From NCBI GenBank assembly GCA_932521025.1, contig OW051469.1, positions 1,500,398-1,564,397 of the forward strand: a stretch of DNA of 64,000 nt, in the 5' to 3' direction. The DNA comes from Oscheius onirici (Eukaryota; Nematoda; Chromadorea; Rhabditida; Rhabditidae). The notes beneath the pieces are model-generated. The model was given only the letters and a program-made list of their open reading frames with translations. It made no database searches and had not been told where the DNA came from. Shown here piece after piece: positions 40,229 to 51,899 of the stretch. Made by a program: the position numbers and the translations under genes. How positions within the stretch are numbered: the first letter of the stretch is position 1; the number at the start of each line of letters is the position of its first letter.

Positions 40229-43200
40229 ATGAAATCTACAAGTGAGACGCCGTCAGCATCGAACGAAATCGATCCTGCTAGAAAACGGGAAGCAGATGTA
40301 AGTTTGGTGTCTTTTCTGCAACTTTTTCTTAGACAAAGCAGCACGAGCCACCAAAGAAGAAAAGAAAACAAGAGCCGGCTGAGAAAGAGGAAGAATTGCC
40401 GATGAATGTTCCCTTCAAAATTGTCGACGGTATTTTTCTTCACCTATCGACAAATTTCATTATTTTTTTCCAGGCGTTCGACATCTTTCTCCGTACTGGG
40501 CACCGTATAGGACGAGAACAAAAGGCAGATGGATTGGCAGAAAACTGGTCGAAGCCTTCTCGCAGGAATTCGTCACCTTCAATCCAAATTACATGGTTGG
40601 TTCGGGAATTTCTGATCATATTTTCTGGTGATTGGTTTCTTTGTGAAGGAGTCCGTGCTTCTTACTATCATAGCCCAGAAATGGGTAAAAACATGGGAGG
40701 TTTCTACAAACAAGTCTCCCTCTGTATGTTTAGTTTCAAAGTATGCGTCCCAACCAAAATGTGAAAGCAAAACGCGCTACAATGTGATAAAAGGCGTCCA
40801 CAAGGCTCTTTTCACTAATTTTCATTTCTCGAAGCGTTTTTAGGACAAAACGAGCAAAAATTCGTGTAGCCCGTGTAATTACAGCTGTTCTGGTGTAACC
40901 CCTCGCGTAGAAATTCAATCCCCACAGCTCTTTTCACAAATACTCGAAACATTAGGTAAAATAAGATCAATTTGCGGCCGTCTGGACGAAATTTGCATAA
41001 TTTGAGTGGACCACGAGGCGAGAATTGAACTAGAATGATGAGAACTGCTCCGTTTTCAAGAAAGCTCATAAAAATAAACAAGATCTACTTCTCATAAAGA
41101 GAAGGCTCAAATTTCCTTCTAGAAGGTCAAAGGAACGACTTTCTGAGACGTGTTCTGGCTGACAGATAGCGCAAGTGAATTATACTCACGCCTAAAAGCC
41201 ACAGGCGTTAATCATATTTTTTATGTGGTGGCTAGAGGGCAATGCCTTCATAATTACGTAAAAAATATCCATATTTTTCATACTCTAAAAGTTTCTGACA
41301 CTGGGTCTCCCCCCCCCGCGCCGTGCGAAAGACACACGGAAGTCGTTATGGGCTGACAGACGAACGACCCTCAGGTACGCGTTCTGACGTCTCCTACGCG
41401 CACGGGTAAAATTGGCATCTGTTTGGTATTCCGAAAGCACTTTTTGTGCTGCAGAGAAAGGACAGGAGGACCTAAAGAGCAAAACTTGGAGCTTTGTTCA
41501 AAAACGAGGTTATTACTGTAACTCGTGACTCGTTTGGTTGAAAAGCACGTATTTTGAGCTAAAATTGGCTGTACCAGAATTGAGAACAAGAAAAAGAGCC
41601 AACAAATCATCCAATTTGTCAGATGATCATGAAGAAACTCTGCAAGTAACATGTAAACAGTTCAAGTGTGAGTAACAGCTGCCGTTTTTACTTCGCTCTA
41701 GCTGTCGGATTGACAACAAAACGCGTGGGAACGACAAAATGACCTTTTCCCTTCAATTTTGGAGCAGCGATTGAATCGCGTTGTTGTCGAATAGCCTATT
41801 GGTTTCATGATCTAGTAAGAGAAGGACAAAAAAAAGAACTTCTACGGCCAAATTCACGTCAGGAAATGCCATAAATTAGAGAACTGCCGGGGAGGTTCTC
41901 ACGTGGATCCTATTCTTATAGACGTGTTGATTTCTTTTCCCTGAGCCAAAATAATCAAAATGGGTGAGAAGAAGAAGTTGAGAGAGAGCAAAGAGGCCCC
42001 AAAACACTACTTGAATTCGGAATGAGCGCCCCGGTAATTGAGATGCCGGTCTGCTTATCTTCTCCGGAGAGAAGTGGCACCCTCTCTCTCTTGAAAACGA
42101 CGTCTTCACGATTGAATGAGAGAGTCTGTGGGAATCGGGAAGTTGCCCCCGAGAAATGACGTCTTAGTTCTTCAGATGAAGCGAAATGTCGCCTAATTAT
42201 TGGCAGAGCTCTTCCAGCATGCCTCTCACCATGTTTATCGCGTTATCTAACCTTGTCGAGCAGAAAACTACATTTCATTTCTCCATCTCGCGAAAAGAAG
42301 CATAAAATTATCTCGCAATTCTAATTTCATCCCATATATTTCAGAAAGTGGCCACAAAACTCGGAAGAATCTACGTGAATGGTAAGCAGATGCTCGACTG
42401 CGACTATGTGATGAAGAACGCCGATCGGATAGAACACTGGGGACACCGACATGAGCATCCGGCAAGTTTTTTGACTGGGGAGTAATTAGGTTTGTTGTGA
42501 CTCTCTCTGAATTTTGAGGCAGCTGTTGAAAGTTTTGAGATTGTTGACAGTTGCAACGGCTCTCCAGGGACAGAGAGCGCATGCGGGTTGCTCAGCACCC
42601 CGAAAGAACACTCTAATTGATGATGGTTCCACTAAATTTATGCTCGAAATGTGCTCATGTAAATAATTGCAGGTAAAAGATCTCCCGATTGAGGTTATAG
42701 CCGAGACGGACGATCTGCTCGTCATCAATAAGCCGCCCTCGCTGCCAGTCCACGCCTGTGGACAGTACGCCATCCATACCGTACTGGGACAACTGAGGCT
42801 GCATTATGGAAAGAGTGGACTTAGAGGTTTGTTTTTATAATTGAAAGCGCTCTAAAATCGAAGGGAAACTAAAAAATATTATACCCGGTGTCTATGCTTT
42901 TTTGTAGCCAAAACGTCATTCGAATTATAGGCCGTGGCGGGCCTTCATGGACCTGCTTACCCCTCAAATTTCTGACTATTCACACACGAAACGTTCTAGA
43001 AACTTCTAGAGCTCGAGGTTTTCGCAATTTGGTGCCATTTTACCTTCAATTCCAGCGGGAAAGCTAGGTTCTGCAAGAAACACGCTAAATGTTTTTTTGG
43101 CTGGAAGTCACGCTGACTTTGATCTCACTTTGTTAGTTGTCCATTTTTGAACACAGATATAAATTTTTATGTTCCCCTACATATTAGGAAAAGGCTTCCA

Positions 43201-45202
43201 AAAAAAATAGTTGCAAGAAAATGAGGAGAAAACATATTTTCGAACATTTAAAGATCTTTGATAAGCCGCGGAAAACGTTCGCAAAAAGGCCAAGTTTAGC
43301 AATAGATGGAAAGAATAGATGTGGTCACCTCAGGTCTCTCAAGGCTCAAAAAAAGCATGAGATTGCATCTGACAGATGATTGGTTCTGAAGAAGTTTCAG
43401 ACGAAGATGCAACTGACCAATATCTAAAAATTTTAGCCAAATTTACCACCTCACCTGTCTAAAATATGAAAGAGTATTTCCTAGTTTTCAGCATAGAAGC
43501 TCTGAAAATGAAGGTAATGGCTCGACAATTGGTCTCACGAAAAGTGTGCCGTCAAAGAAGCAAAAGATCCCACCTGCTGTTGAACATGATTCCCAAATGT
43601 CGCCGCTTTTTGCCTACTTTTCCAAAAACTTGCCAGATTGCCATAAATCCGCTCACCGCGTGCCAAATCTTCACATTACACGATTACTCATTTTTCAAAC
43701 GAATTTGCACAATAAAGCTCAATTTTCAGTGCTCCACCGACTGGACCGAACCACATCAGGAATTCTGCTCTTTGCCAAAAATTACGACACGGATCTAGAT
43801 GTAGGCCATTCTTTAGCCTAAAACCCGAAAATTGCAGTTCAAAATGACGCTAAAAGCCGGCGACTGGACGAAGGAATACGTCTGCCTAGTGGAAGGCGTC
43901 TTTCCAGAGTAAGTCGGGACAGGAAATTGAAGGCGCCAGCAATCTTTTTGAACTTGACTCTTTTTGGAAGAGGGCGCGGCGAGAAATGTGATCCTGCTCT
44001 TTAAAGACATATAGGTGTAGTTTTCAGAGGCGACGTAATCTGTGAGCAGCCGATCGGAAGCCTCGTCATCTCGATGGGAATTCAGTGTGTTCGTCCCGAC
44101 GGAAAGACGGCAAAGAGCACGTTTAGACGGTCAGTTTTACTTCTTTTTCCGCAGAAATGGTGGTCGAACGTTCGTTTTCGCACGAAAACTACAAAAATGT
44201 CGAGGATTGGATAGCAGGAAATACCGTAGCCTCGCACTTTCCATAGTGGTTCAAAAAATGTTCTAATTTTGGCTTGGCTCTCATAAAAACCGTAACCCGT
44301 CGAGTTTGTGATTCAAGACGACACTCAATAGTCGCCGGAGAAGTTACAGTATGCCGTGTAAGCCAGTGGCCGGATCCAAGATGCCCCACGTGGGGTCCAC
44401 ACGTGGGATTCATCTACGGGCACCCCACGCTGTACCCCGTGGGGTAATTTTTCTATGCATTTTGGACCCCTCCAAAGTTAAAATGGCATAATTTTCAGGT
44501 TATGGACAAACGGAAAAGTCAGTGCATGTTCAGTACAGATCGAGACGGGTCGAACGCATCAAATACGGGTACACGCTCAATATCTAGGTAATTTTTCATA
44601 TTTTCTTTTAAAAATAACTGATTTTCAGGACATCCAATCGTCGGCGATTCAATCTACAATTCACTCGTTTGGGGAGATCAAAAAGGGAAGAATGCCGAAT
44701 ATGGACGCGATTTTGGCGAGCTGGGAGAGGCTGTGAAGGACAATCACAGGAAAGACCTCTGGATCGAGACGGTTGATCCGGTATATGTGGAAAAGATGAA
44801 GGCGATGGCTGAAAATGAGGTGGTTTAAATTTAGCTTATGAACGAGCAGGAAAAATTCAAAAAGAGAGTAATTTGAGTTACGGCTGGCCTTTTAGAAACT
44901 TGGCAAGCAAGAATTTGGCTGCGCATGTTGGATAATCATCCCAAAGAGACCATATTCTTCCGTTTTAGCTAACCCCAGAGCCGCAAGACTTGAAGCCAGA
45001 GGACAGGCCGCTTTACGATCCCTTCTGCTATAATTGCCACGCCGTCAAGAAAAAAGTAGGTTTTCCCCATTTTTTATCTCTTAAAAACCAGCTTCAGGTC
45101 CCCCAAGAGCACTTTCAGCTCTACCTGCACTGTCTAAAGTACGAGACGGAGAAGTGGAGCTACAGTACGCCGCTGCCTGTTTGGGCCGAAAACCCTAGTT
45201 AA
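40229..45202 (+). CDS. RNA pseudouridylate synthase, RluA family, RPUSD2-type
   Basis: Converts uridine to pseudouridine in RNA. Twelve exons: 40229-40297, 40333-40429, 40474-40595, 42345-42461, 42673-42826, 43730-43800, 43838-43908, 44028-44129, 44499-44587, 44629-44819, 44969-45055, 45098-45202; all phases agree, about 424 residues. A lysine-rich nuclear-type stretch (PPKKKRKQEP) precedes an S4-like region (KVATKLGRIYVNGKQM). The catalytic motif is HRLDRTTSG with Asp192, then ETGRTHQIRVHAQYLGHPIV, both RluA hallmarks. A Cys-rich tail (DPFCYNCHAVKKK) is typical of eukaryotic RPUSD2/Pus9 relatives. Intron 4 (42462-42672) begins with GCAAGT directly after a CCG codon: a GC-AG intron, and no GT donor in that neighbourhood keeps the frame. 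Intron 3 is 1.75 kb. AATAAA at 45235. The start follows the trans-splice-type acceptor ending at 40199. Confidence 0.92.
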
Positions 45203-45348
45203 TTTTTTAAATTTGTTATTGTTAGACAAGGTTTAATAAACCTGTAAAAATACAACAAAATACAATCCATAGAGTTGGGGTAAGTAGGGCTATAGAACAA
45301 GAAATTGGGCCTTGAGAGGCTAAAAACGGGACTTTTTTTTGGTAGAAA

Positions 45349-47105
45349 TTAGGCCGAGGCTTCGAAGGCTTTGACGACTTCCTCATAGACCTAAAACTTG
45401 GATTTTTAATTAAAAAAACAAGAAAACTAACGGCATCGGGCTCGATTTCACTGGAAATCTCTTTCACCAAGTTGATGGAACGGTAGAACTCCACGATAGG
45501 CAACGTTTCGTTATTATACGTTCGGATACGCTTCTCCAGCGACTCGCGATTGTCGTCGCTTCTTCCCTGGCCTAAAATATGGCAATCGTTTTATGAACGA
45601 GGGAAAACTGACCGCGATTGAGGCAACGGTTGATGCATGTCTCGACAGGGCAGGATAGGAACAAAACGAACCTGACGTTTGCCTGAAATTGAACTTTTTG
45701 TAAAGAAAATAGTAAAAATAAATGTTTCTTTCTGTCTCTTCGACAGTAGACATCTTCGCAGCGGTCGAAACTTGGATTTTTTGGTATTTCTCAATTTCCC
45801 GTCAGATTTAGGTAGACCTGGGAGCAATTTGAAATGGATGTAAAGCTCCGAAACTGCCAGTAACTTGTTTTTTTTGTTTCGTATACAGTACTTTGTTTAC
45901 TGTCAGCTTGTTTTCGTCAAAAGAAAAAGCCTGCACTTCGAATGCACCGCCAAAATTTATCGAATACAACTTCCAAAAGTCTAACAAAAGGAAGCCATTT
46001 TGCCCAGAAGGCTCCTCAATTCTCACAAGGGTTTATCGAATGAAAATCTCTCACCTTGGAGCCCATCTCGCGTTCCCATCCATTCAGATTGTCTTTGTTG
46101 CGCGGGAAGCCGTCGATGAGGAAGCCCTTGGCATCGCCAGCGGCATTCATAGCCTGAAAATCAAGGTTACTGTAGGTACCTTTTTATCATTTTCAAATCA
46201 AAGTTACTGCAGGGAACTTTTCCATTTTCCCCGCCAAAGCTGGTTATACTTCCCCTTCCCTATTACGCGGAATTATCCTCTTCCCATGGCTCCAAAAAAC
46301 GGACGGACAATCTGTCGAAAACCCTCGCCGTAATCTGCACTGATAAAGGGCAAATGGCAGTTCCAGAGAGGGCGCTCTTTTCTGTTGTATTGTTCTCCTT
46401 ATCACGAGAGAGACTGGGAAATGTCGCGCGGCGCGAACACACAAAAAGTTGTGTGACCGTGGCAATTTCCACTCGAGAAAAAATAGTAGGAAACTCACGT
46501 TTTCCAGCAATTTACAGGTGATTTCGACGGGGACTATGGTCCCATTCCTTATGTGGCCTTCAATGAGGCTCCCGAAGTCGGATCCCTCGCGCTGGCGCTC
46601 CTCTCTGAGCAGATCCCCGGCGCTCAGATGAATGTAGCCGAGATTCTGGAAATTATTCAGTTTTTTGACTTTTCAGGTTGAAATCGCGCCCAAATTCCCG
46701 TATATTATTTAACTTTTTGACATTTCTTATTTTCCACTTGTGAAAAACCATGCAATTTGGGCAAAGAGATCAAAAGATGGTAAAATTATGAGGCCTAGAG
46801 ATCCGGATCTCGTCCTCCGACAGGCAGTATCTTGCGCCGGAAAAACCGTCGCCTCGTGCAAGTTGCAGTCTCATGGGTCAGTTTTGCAGCCGATTTCATA
46901 CAAAGCGGCTAGACATTACGATTGTAATGCTAAAACTGCCTATTTTTAGGAGGGTTCACGCCAAAAGTTTCGGAGTTCATGATTTTTTAGTTTAAGCTAT
47001 AAAAATTAACAAAAAAGGACTTACATTATGGATCCGTTCACACTGGGTCCCCTTACCGGATCCGGGAGGGCCAAGCACAAAAACCACATTGAATTTTGTG
47101 GCCAT
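45349..47105 (-). CDS. UMP-CMP kinase
   Basis: Phosphorylates UMP and CMP with ATP in pyrimidine nucleotide synthesis, in the cytosol. Exons in transcript order: 47105-47025, 46645-46499, 46153-46055, 45682-45613, 45571-45432, 45390-45349; all phases agree, 192 residues, the usual size. P-loop GPPGSGKGT at 12-20. NMP-binding segment [19 protein letters not shown], then [34 protein letters not shown] and [17 protein letters not shown] are typical of UMP-CMP kinases rather than AK1. The last exon encodes VYEEVVKAF. The leader acceptor TTTTCAG lies next to 47128. Convergent with the pseudouridine synthase gene; the stop codons are under 150 bases apart. Its C. elegans counterpart, as I recall F40F8.1, lies near lsm-1 and rps-9, as here. 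Confidence 0.94.
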
Positions 47106-48668
47106 TCTACTTCTAGGGATAAAACTAGCTGAAAATTATCGTATTTTTCTTTAACATTGAAGAAAAAGGAAACGTACGAGCAGTTGAAAACAGCCGTGGG
47201 AAGACGGCCCGAAATGTGAGCAAGGGAAAAATGTTGGGAAGATTTACGCTATTCGAGGAAAGAAGAAGAGCTTGTTCTATAGGCCTGTGGACACTGAAAC
47301 AACTCAAAATAGTGTGCCGGGTCGGAGAGAGAGCGAACATGGCCCCGCCTCCTCTCTGCCCCGGCCGATTAGTGCCCTCTTGCGACAGTTGCGGGTTCCA
47401 GGATACGGGGAAAGGTCAGCTGATTGAAGGATAAGGTTGTAAATTATTGGTTTCTTTGTCGCTAGCCTTAATTTATGAGCAGTAGCCTGATAAACAGGCA
47501 AGGGAACAAGGGAAAATGAGCTGCAGAAAGGTCAGCTTTGGTCGTAAATCACAACTTTCTTTCTCTAGCCTCTTGTCTACAATTGTGGACAGATAAATTG
47601 CCGATAACAGCACCAGATGTGAAAAATGAGCCGAAACACAAGATAATAGAAAGGGGCTCGTTACTCTATCAGAAATCGGGAACAGCGAAAAATGAACTTC
47701 CGTCAGAAACAAGTATTTGCCACATGAACGGAAACGTGAAGCTTGAAACTATCCGGTGACGAATTGTTTTGTTTTACCTGCAGTCTATGACGAACTGTAA
47801 ACAAGACCGTCATAGTGTTGATACAAACGCTCGTTTTTTCAACACTATTTTTCATTGAAAGTTCCTGGAGAGGGTTTTGGTATTGTCCGCATTGAAAACT
47901 GGGAGTAAGCTCATACCTAGGAGCTGTAGGTAAGGCCAGGAACTCGCTATTTTCGAATTCGCTACGTGTAGTTTCTCAATGATTTTTCGGGTCTTCTCGT
48001 CTCAAGTCACTAAACATGAATTTGATCCTGTGTGTCCTTCGTAAGTTTTGGAGCATGATCAGTTTTCGGCGTCACAAGTGGCAAAAACAGTAAACCTATG
48101 GAAAAAGACAGGAAGAAAGGAGTCAAAGGACAAGGAACTGTCGTCACTGACCGCTAGATTGAAAAAGGCGAGAGATGAAGCCACGCAGCCTTCACATAGG
48201 GGGCAAACAATAGAAAATGGGCTTTTGATTATATCCCCGATGAGAGAGGGATGTGCACGTGAAGATGGCGTGAGCTTTCGCGATTTTTCGATCGGCTAAA
48301 GCGGATTATCGCATATTTATCGATTTCTCTATCATAAGAGGTTGGACTCGCCATAAATTTGCTCTATACTTTCGGCTAAAAAAGCTCGTAAAAATAGCAA
48401 AAACACCCATTCAGCTGACCTTTTTTCGCGTCTAGAGGCTACTAATCGGCACGGGGAGAGAAGGCAAAGCCTTCCAAGACGAACAGATAAAACTGAGGAC
48501 ATGGTACCGGACAGTTAGAAGCTCGTGGAAAAACCATCGATTACTGATAAAATGTTTATGCAAAACTGTATCAAAATATAGAAACGTACATAAGTGTAGC
48601 AAAGACGATGATGTTGAGAAAGGGGCATAGATCGGAACGGGACCCGCTGGCTTCTTTGGGAGAGACGG
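47106..48668. other. Spacer between UMP-CMP kinase and LSM1
   Basis: Contains the 5' flank of the kinase and the 3' flank of LSM1, both on the minus strand. Short open frames only (for example 48048-48299), with no recognised domain or splice chain. No repeats of the families above are obvious. Confidence 0.45.
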
Positions 48669-49334
48669 CTACATGGAAAAGGGGTCGTCGTCCGTTGGCT
48701 TTGAGCGCAGCTTCGATACGTCAGCAGTTTTACTCGTAGTGGCGGCGGCAGCAGGACGTGTCGATAATTCATCTTCTATCCGTTGGAGGTCTTCTACTGA
48801 TACCTGGAAGACGATACCTGTGGAACGGTGAATATTTGATTTCGAAGGCCTTCTGCTGCTGATTTCACTAGCAGGAAGACGGAACGGGTCAAAAGCATGC
48901 TACTGTTGCACTGTTTGGCTCAGAACTAGCTCAAAAACGTCGAGACACCAAACTTGCCAGGATATTATTTTGCCATTTATAGATTCCGCCGAAATTGACA
49001 AAAATAAAATAAAATCATACCTTGATAAGATCCGTTTTCGCGTCTTCGTCAATCTCTCCGGCCAGCTCGACGTTTTCACCGCGGATCAGGAGAAATCCTT
49101 GAGAAATCTCGGAATAGTGCTTACCGACAAAGATGCGCTCTTGAACATCCTCCAGAATTAAATTTGCAAATTGATCGATAGACCTGCATTATACGGCATT
49201 GTAAAAGATTAGAAGAAGGTTCACCTCAAATATCCTACGAGTTTTCGGCCGTCTCTCAAAACGACTAGTAATTTCTTGTCCAGCTGGTCGAATAAGCTGA
49301 TGGCTCCGGGTAAATAGGGGTCCGGCAAGTCCAT
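48669..49334 (-). CDS. lsm-1: U6 snRNA-associated Sm-like protein LSM1
   Basis: Subunit of the cytoplasmic Lsm1-7 ring that binds deadenylated mRNA and promotes decapping. Exons in transcript order: 49334-49225, 49183-49021, 48803-48669; phases agree, 135 residues. The Sm1 motif LDKKLLVVLRDGRKLVGYLR and Sm2 segment FLLIRGENVELAGEIDE are clear. NLILEDVQERIFVG sits between them. The DPYLPGAISLFDQ start and long C-terminal tail separate LSM1 from other LSM proteins. The third exon uses the second of two close acceptors (after CTTCCAG), because the first would meet a stop. A TTTTTCAG acceptor lies one base before the ATG, so the leader after trans-splicing would be extremely short. Divergent with the RPS9 gene. 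Confidence 0.93.
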
Positions 49335-49806
49335 ACTGAAAAACATTGTTTATTTAGCATTTTTGAGCAACCTTTAGGCAGAAAAATAAAGAAAAACACT
49401 GGAACCTTGAGAAAAATGAACCAAAACTAGAAGTTGTAATGAAGCTCCAAAAAGAATTAAAGGACTGCGGCGCTCGGTCCCGACACGAACTCTTCTGTCT
49501 ACCGTAATCCGCCACTGCCTTTTATTTCGTTTCTTTGATCAGATTTTTAGGATTTCCTATTTTCATCCGTTGTTTTCTTGTGTTTTTCCTCTCAATTTAT
49601 GATTTTCTGTGCTCTAAAATTATTCTTATCTTTTTATTAGGCCCCATATTGTTGAAAAACACGTAATAGTCGTTGTAAAGCAAAATTTTTGTCGCGAAAC
49701 GAAATTTGCGATTTTTTTCGTTGAGTGACGCCCACTCTTCTTTTTTCCGCTGCTTCCTCTCGTCTTGTTATTCAACTCAACTAATTCATTATTTTCAGGG
49801 TTAAAC
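49335..49806. promoter_or_regulatory. Divergent intergenic region between LSM1 and RPS9
   Basis: About 470 bases separate the two start codons, so this must hold the promoters of both genes. Pyrimidine-rich stretches are frequent, and each gene has its own trans-splice-type acceptor at its end of the region (49336 for LSM1 on the minus strand, 49798 for RPS9). No specific motif can be assigned with confidence. Confidence 0.5.
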
Positions 49807-50540
49807 ATGCCCCGTTTGGTGACGGTGCAGTCAAAGGTCGCGAGATCTCCTCGCCGACCATACGAGAAGGAACGTCTCGACCAGGTTTGTGAATTCTTCC
49901 TTTTATATTCATTTGCAAATTGCAGGAATTGAAAACAATTGGAGAGTTCGGTCTAAAGAACAAGCGTGAAGTCTGGCGCGTCAAGTACACTCTCGCCAAG
50001 GTCCGTAAAGCTGCCCGTGAGCTCCTTACTCTCGAGGACAAGGACCCCAAGCGTCTTTTCGAGGGAAATGCCCTCCTTCGCCGTCTGGTCCGTATCGGAG
50101 TGCTGCCCGAGGACAAGATGAAGCTCGATTACGTTCTCGGTCTCAACATCAACGATTTCCTCGAGAGACGCCTCCAGACCCAGGTCTTCAAGCTCGGACT
50201 CGCCAAGTCTATCCACCATGCTCGTGTCCTCATCCGCCAGAAGCACATCCGGTAAGCTTTATTTTTGCTTGCTCATTTCACGTTGAATGACGTTCGTTGC
50301 ACTTGTGTAAGACGCAAATGCTGGTCAACCTCCACCTATACAAGACCGTTGATCAATTACTTTTTTTTCAGTGTCCGTCGCCAGATCGTCGACGTTCCTT
50401 CTTTCGTCGTTCGTCTGGATTCACAGAAGCACATTGACTTCTCTCTTCAGTCTCCCTTCGGAGGTGGACGTCCCGGCCGCGTAAAGAGACGCAACATGAA
50501 GAAGGCTGAGGGAGGCGAGGGCTCCGGTGACGAAGAGTAA
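49807..50540 (+). CDS. rps-9: 40S ribosomal protein S9 (uS4)
   Basis: Component of the small ribosomal subunit, binding 18S rRNA and aiding decoding accuracy. Exons 49807-49884, 49926-50251, 50372-50540, phases agree, 190 residues, the usual length. The sequence is nearly standard for the family: [20 protein letters not shown], an S4 RNA-binding segment ([20 protein letters not shown]), [20 protein letters not shown] and [14 protein letters not shown], ending in an acidic tail GSGDEE. Codon choice is strongly biased to CTC, ATC, CGT, CGC, AAG and GAG, unlike most neighbours, as expected for a very highly expressed gene. The leader begins after TTTTCAG at 49798, ten bases from the ATG. Confidence 0.97.
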
Positions 50541-50687
50541 CCGAGTTTTTGTGTTAATTGTTATGCCTCAGTAAATGTTGTTGTATACAGAGTTTTACAA
50601 AAGCTTGAAATGGTTTACTTTGTAGTTATTATACGTGTATCAGGGCGGGTCACTTCTAATACAGAAACGGAGATACTTGGCATCTGG

Positions 50688-51899
50688 TTACAAAGTCTTC
50701 TTGTGATCCTTTTTCTTGCCCTTGATTGACTTGATGAACGGCAGCATGTCGCATAAGGAGGCACGGTCTTGAGATGCACTTCTCTTTGACCTGGAAATCG
50801 TTCTTTGCTCCTGTCTTTCGCTTTCCCAAGCATCTTTGGCTAAACTCGAGCTGTTTGCACTCGAGGGTAATAAAACTTCGTCTTGAATGCGCATAGACAG
50901 GGTCGTCATGGTCTAACACCCCGGATAAAAACACATGATCTATCGATTTAAGAAAACTCACTTCTGCTCAATACGATCCAGTTCTTCTAAGCTGGCAACT
51001 TCCTCAATCCGGGCAGCCGATACGAGACTGTAGGTGGAACGGTAGAGATTTTTGTCTGTAAATCAGGATTTCATCACTTCCGAATAGGATTTTCCCTTGA
51101 AAAGTCAGCCTTTTCTCTCGTCACTTCTTGGCGCCTGAGAATTGGGGGGATTAGCCCGAAAATTGTGCGATAACAGACGCGATAGGTGTTGGTAATCCGG
51201 AGCCGGCGGCAATTGATTTTAGCTCTCACCTTTTACGTTCAACTTGGCCAGTTCAGAGTCGAGTTTGTTAAAGGACTGCATGACGGGGGACTGTATTTCC
51301 TCTTCGAGCTTCTGAGCAAATGAACGCAGGAAGAGTTCCTCCCACAGTTTGTTTGGCTCGCTCTTCTGAAAAGGAGAATGTTTTGACCGTGTATAAATAT
51401 CCAATATCCAATATTGGATGGTCTGGTCGGTTCAACAACTAGATCCGGATATTGTTTGTTCAAGAGCTCATCACAGTAACCCAGGATGTTCGTGGCGAGA
51501 CCAGTCAGTCGGTAATCTTGGACTCAAAAGGCTAGGGTAACAAACCATAGCGCCAGTTTCGATACAAAGTGAGTGCCCACTTGGAGAGTTTTGACTACGG
51601 TCACTTCTCGATACGCAGCTATACGAGTTGGTGCTCACTCCAAAGACACGCCAATTCATTGATATCTTTGAACTCACTTCAACAACGAGCCCGTCACTTA
51701 TTTTTCGACCGTCTTCCGTGTACTGAATCTTCTTCCTGTGAGCTGCTGTGAAGAGAGGACGGTAGCTGGACTGCTTCGTTTTTTGACTGGGAGTTCGCGG
51801 AACGTCGAAACTGTCTTTGGACATGATACTGTCCTGACGACTGGGACTGGCGTAAAAGTCCAGAGGACTGTCGCAGGGAACATTGACCATTCCGATCAT
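50688..51899 (-). CDS. Unrecognised protein with coiled-coil-like middle; frame does not close
   Basis: Exons in transcript order: 51899-51678, 51365-51230, 51055-50962 join in phase to 150 residues plus two bases. The N-terminus is polar and Ser/Pro rich (SPSRQDSIMSKDSFDVPRTP). The middle is helical (PNKLWEELFLRSFAQKLEEE and AARIEEVASLEELDRIEQK). A fourth exon, 50912-50688, has the best open frame (TMTTLSMRIQDEVLL to IKGKKKDHKKTL), but it needs phase 0 while the donor at 50961 leaves phase 2. In phase 2 the protein would stop after two codons. Either the C-terminus is just KP, or the donor or acceptor differs, or a one-base sequence error or frameshift is present. The gene converges on RPS9, whose stop is 148 bases away. 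I recognise no family. Confidence 0.55.

Noticed and set aside
43900-44030. Alternative reading of the pseudouridine synthase exon end as GAG with a TAAG donor
   Set aside because: Only the GT one base earlier is a legal donor, and phase 2 joining gives the conserved VFPEGDVICEQP.
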